DNA of 64,000 nucleotides from Mycobacterium montefiorense (GTDB lineage Bacteria; Actinomycetota; Actinomycetes; Mycobacteriales; Mycobacteriaceae). Below the pieces are notes generated by a model. That model worked only from the letters and a program-made list of their open reading frames with translations, made no database searches and was not told the DNA's origin. A program made the translations under genes and the position numbers. Positions 63,064-64,000 of this stretch are shown in pieces (within the stretch, counting starts at the first letter, position 1; every line of letters begins with the position of its first letter). The stretch covers positions 62,001 to 126,000 of the forward strand of contig NZ_BFCH01000036.1 in NCBI RefSeq assembly GCF_003112775.1, in the 5' to 3' direction.

Positions 63064-64000
63064 CGAATCGACCTGGTCGGGGTCCAGCGAGGGCCGCACG
63101 GTTTTGACCGCCGCCGCCAAGTCGGCGGCGGTCACGTCGGCGGCGTCGATGGATCGGCGCATCGCGGTGAGCGCGGCCTCGCGCAGCAGGGCCACGCAGT
63201 CGGCTGCGCTATACCCGTCGAGTTCGGCGGCGATGTCGTCGAGATCGACATCGGCGCTCAGCGGAATGGACTTGGCTGCGGTCCGCAGGATTTCGCGGCG
63301 GGCCGCGGCGTCGGGCGGTTCGACGAACACCAGTCGCTCCAGGCGGCCGGGCCGCAGCAGCGCGGGGTCGATCAGATCGGGCCGGTTGGTGGCGCCCAAC
63401 ACCACGACGTCGCGTAGCGGGTCGATGCCGTCGAGCTCGGTCAGCAGCGAGGCCACCACCCGGTCGGTCACGCCGGAGTCGAAGCTCTGCCCGCGCCGGG
63501 GCGCCAGCGCGTCCACTTCGTCGAGAAACACCAGCGACGGCGCCGAATCCCTTGCGCGCCGGAATAACTCGCGGACCGCCTTCTCCGAGGCGCCCACCCA
63601 TTTGTCCATCAGCTCGGAGCCTTTGACGGCGTGCACGCTCAGTTGCCCGGTGCTGGCCAGCGCGCGGACCACAAAGGTCTTGCCGCAGCCGGGCGGCCCA
63701 TAGAGCAGCACGCCGCGCGGCGGATCGACACCGAGGCGTGCGAAGGTGTCGGGGTGCTGCAGCGGCCACAGCACCGCTTCGGTCAGCGCCTGCTTGGCTT
63801 CGGTCATGTCGCCGACATCGTCGAGCGTCACGTTGCCGACGGTCAGCTCCTCGCTGGCCGAGCGGGACAGCGGCCGGATGACGCTCAGCGCACCGACCAG
63901 ATCCTCCTGGTTCAGCTTGGGCGGTTGACCGTCGGCACTGGCCCGAGACGCCGCCCGCAGCGCCGCCTCTCGTACCAGCGCGGCCAGATCGGCGGCAACG
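63037..64000 (-). CDS. Tandem AAA ATPase (CDC48-like, Rv0435c-like), 5' end outside window
   Basis: The C-terminal part of a CDC48/p97-type AAA protein; the open frame runs past the window edge. Seen are the end of the first AAA module (ADLAALVREAALRAASRAS) and the complete second module: TLDDVGDMTEAKQ, Walker A GPPGCGKT, pore loop KGSELMDKWVGASEKAV, Walker B LVFLDEVDAL, sensor GATNRPDLIDPALLRPGRL with the Arg finger, and the lid YSAADCVALLREAAL. Such proteins unfold or extract proteins. In H37Rv the homologue has 728 residues. Confidence 0.93.
   Translation of the reverse strand, partial: VAADLAALVREAALRAASRASADGQPPKLNQEDLVGALSVIRPLSRSASEELTVGNVTLDDVGDMTEAKQALTEAVLWPLQHPDTFARLGVDPPRGVLLYGPPGCGKTFVVRALASTGQLSVHAVKGSELMDKWVGASEKAVRELFRRARDSAPSLVFLDEVDALAPRRGQSFDSGVTDRVVASLLTELDGIDPLRDVVVLGATNRPDLIDPALLRPGRLERLVFVEPPDAAARREILRTAAKSIPLSADVDLDDIAAELDGYSAADCVALLREAALTAMRRSIDAADVTAADLAAAVKTVRPSLDPDQVDSLRAFAKAL

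Overview
The window is GC-rich, coding-dense actinobacterial DNA. Gene content and order point to a slow-growing Mycobacterium outside the M. tuberculosis complex. Most genes match the H37Rv Rv0356c-Rv0365c and Rv0389-Rv0439c neighbourhoods by recognised product, length and order: fba, purA, metZ, ndhA, fgd1-pta-ackA, pknG-glnH-glnX, thiEOSG, lpqL/lpqM, thiDC, xthA, def, virR and sodC. GTG starts, ATGA/GTGA stop-start overlaps and mycobacterial lipoproteins are frequent. Locus names are given from memory of H37Rv, not from a search.

Layout. 1-10.2 kb: a frameshifted GH76 glycosidase, a fused succinyl-CoA:3-ketoacid CoA-transferase, DedA, fba, a proline-rich anchored protein, a DUF3151 gene, a CDF metal exporter with a perfect inverted repeat at its start, an M50 protease, purA and a hotdog thioesterase. 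This block runs opposite to its H37Rv orientation relative to purT. 10.2-18.9 kb: a PurT homologue that has lost many catalytic residues, rhodanese-metZ, ndhA, secreted proteins, lpqK (a beta-lactamase-fold protein without SxxK) and fadE7. 18.9-25.3 kb: an accessory region where H37Rv has mmpL1/fadD30/pks6. It holds a methyltransferase, a coupled GNAT plus three luciferase-like monooxygenases, a YnfA-family protein and a metallo-beta-lactamase-fold hydrolase.

25.3-36 kb: F420-dependent glucose-6-phosphate dehydrogenase and the Pta-AckA acetate pair, then a DUF559 nuclease-like gene flanked by a 13-bp direct repeat, then the amino-acid-sensing operon glnX-glnH-pknG and mutT3. 36-51 kb: thiamine synthesis in two TPP-riboswitch-controlled units (thiO-thiS-thiG plus an SGNH hydrolase; thiC-thiD). 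Between them lie two tandem secreted paralogues, small membrane proteins, and lipoprotein peptidases LpqL and LpqM with an apparently metal-site-dead LpqL paralogue. 51-64 kb: a PAS-ANTAR regulator, two small proteins that flank ctpH in H37Rv but have no ctpH here, xthA, GNAT, def, DUF3263, virR, sodC, a YbdK-type ligase, a LON-domain protein, an LLM/enoyl-CoA hydratase pair, an SDR, a lipid-binding-like protein divergent from a TetR regulator, and the 3' part of a tandem AAA ATPase cut by the window end.

The most interesting items are the GNAT/LLM operon (possible S-substituted cysteine salvage), the DUF559 gene bounded by repeats, the palindrome at the CDF gene, and three proteins (PurT, LpqK, LpqL paralogue) that keep the fold but have lost catalytic residues. 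No tRNA, rRNA, CRISPR array or insertion sequence was seen.
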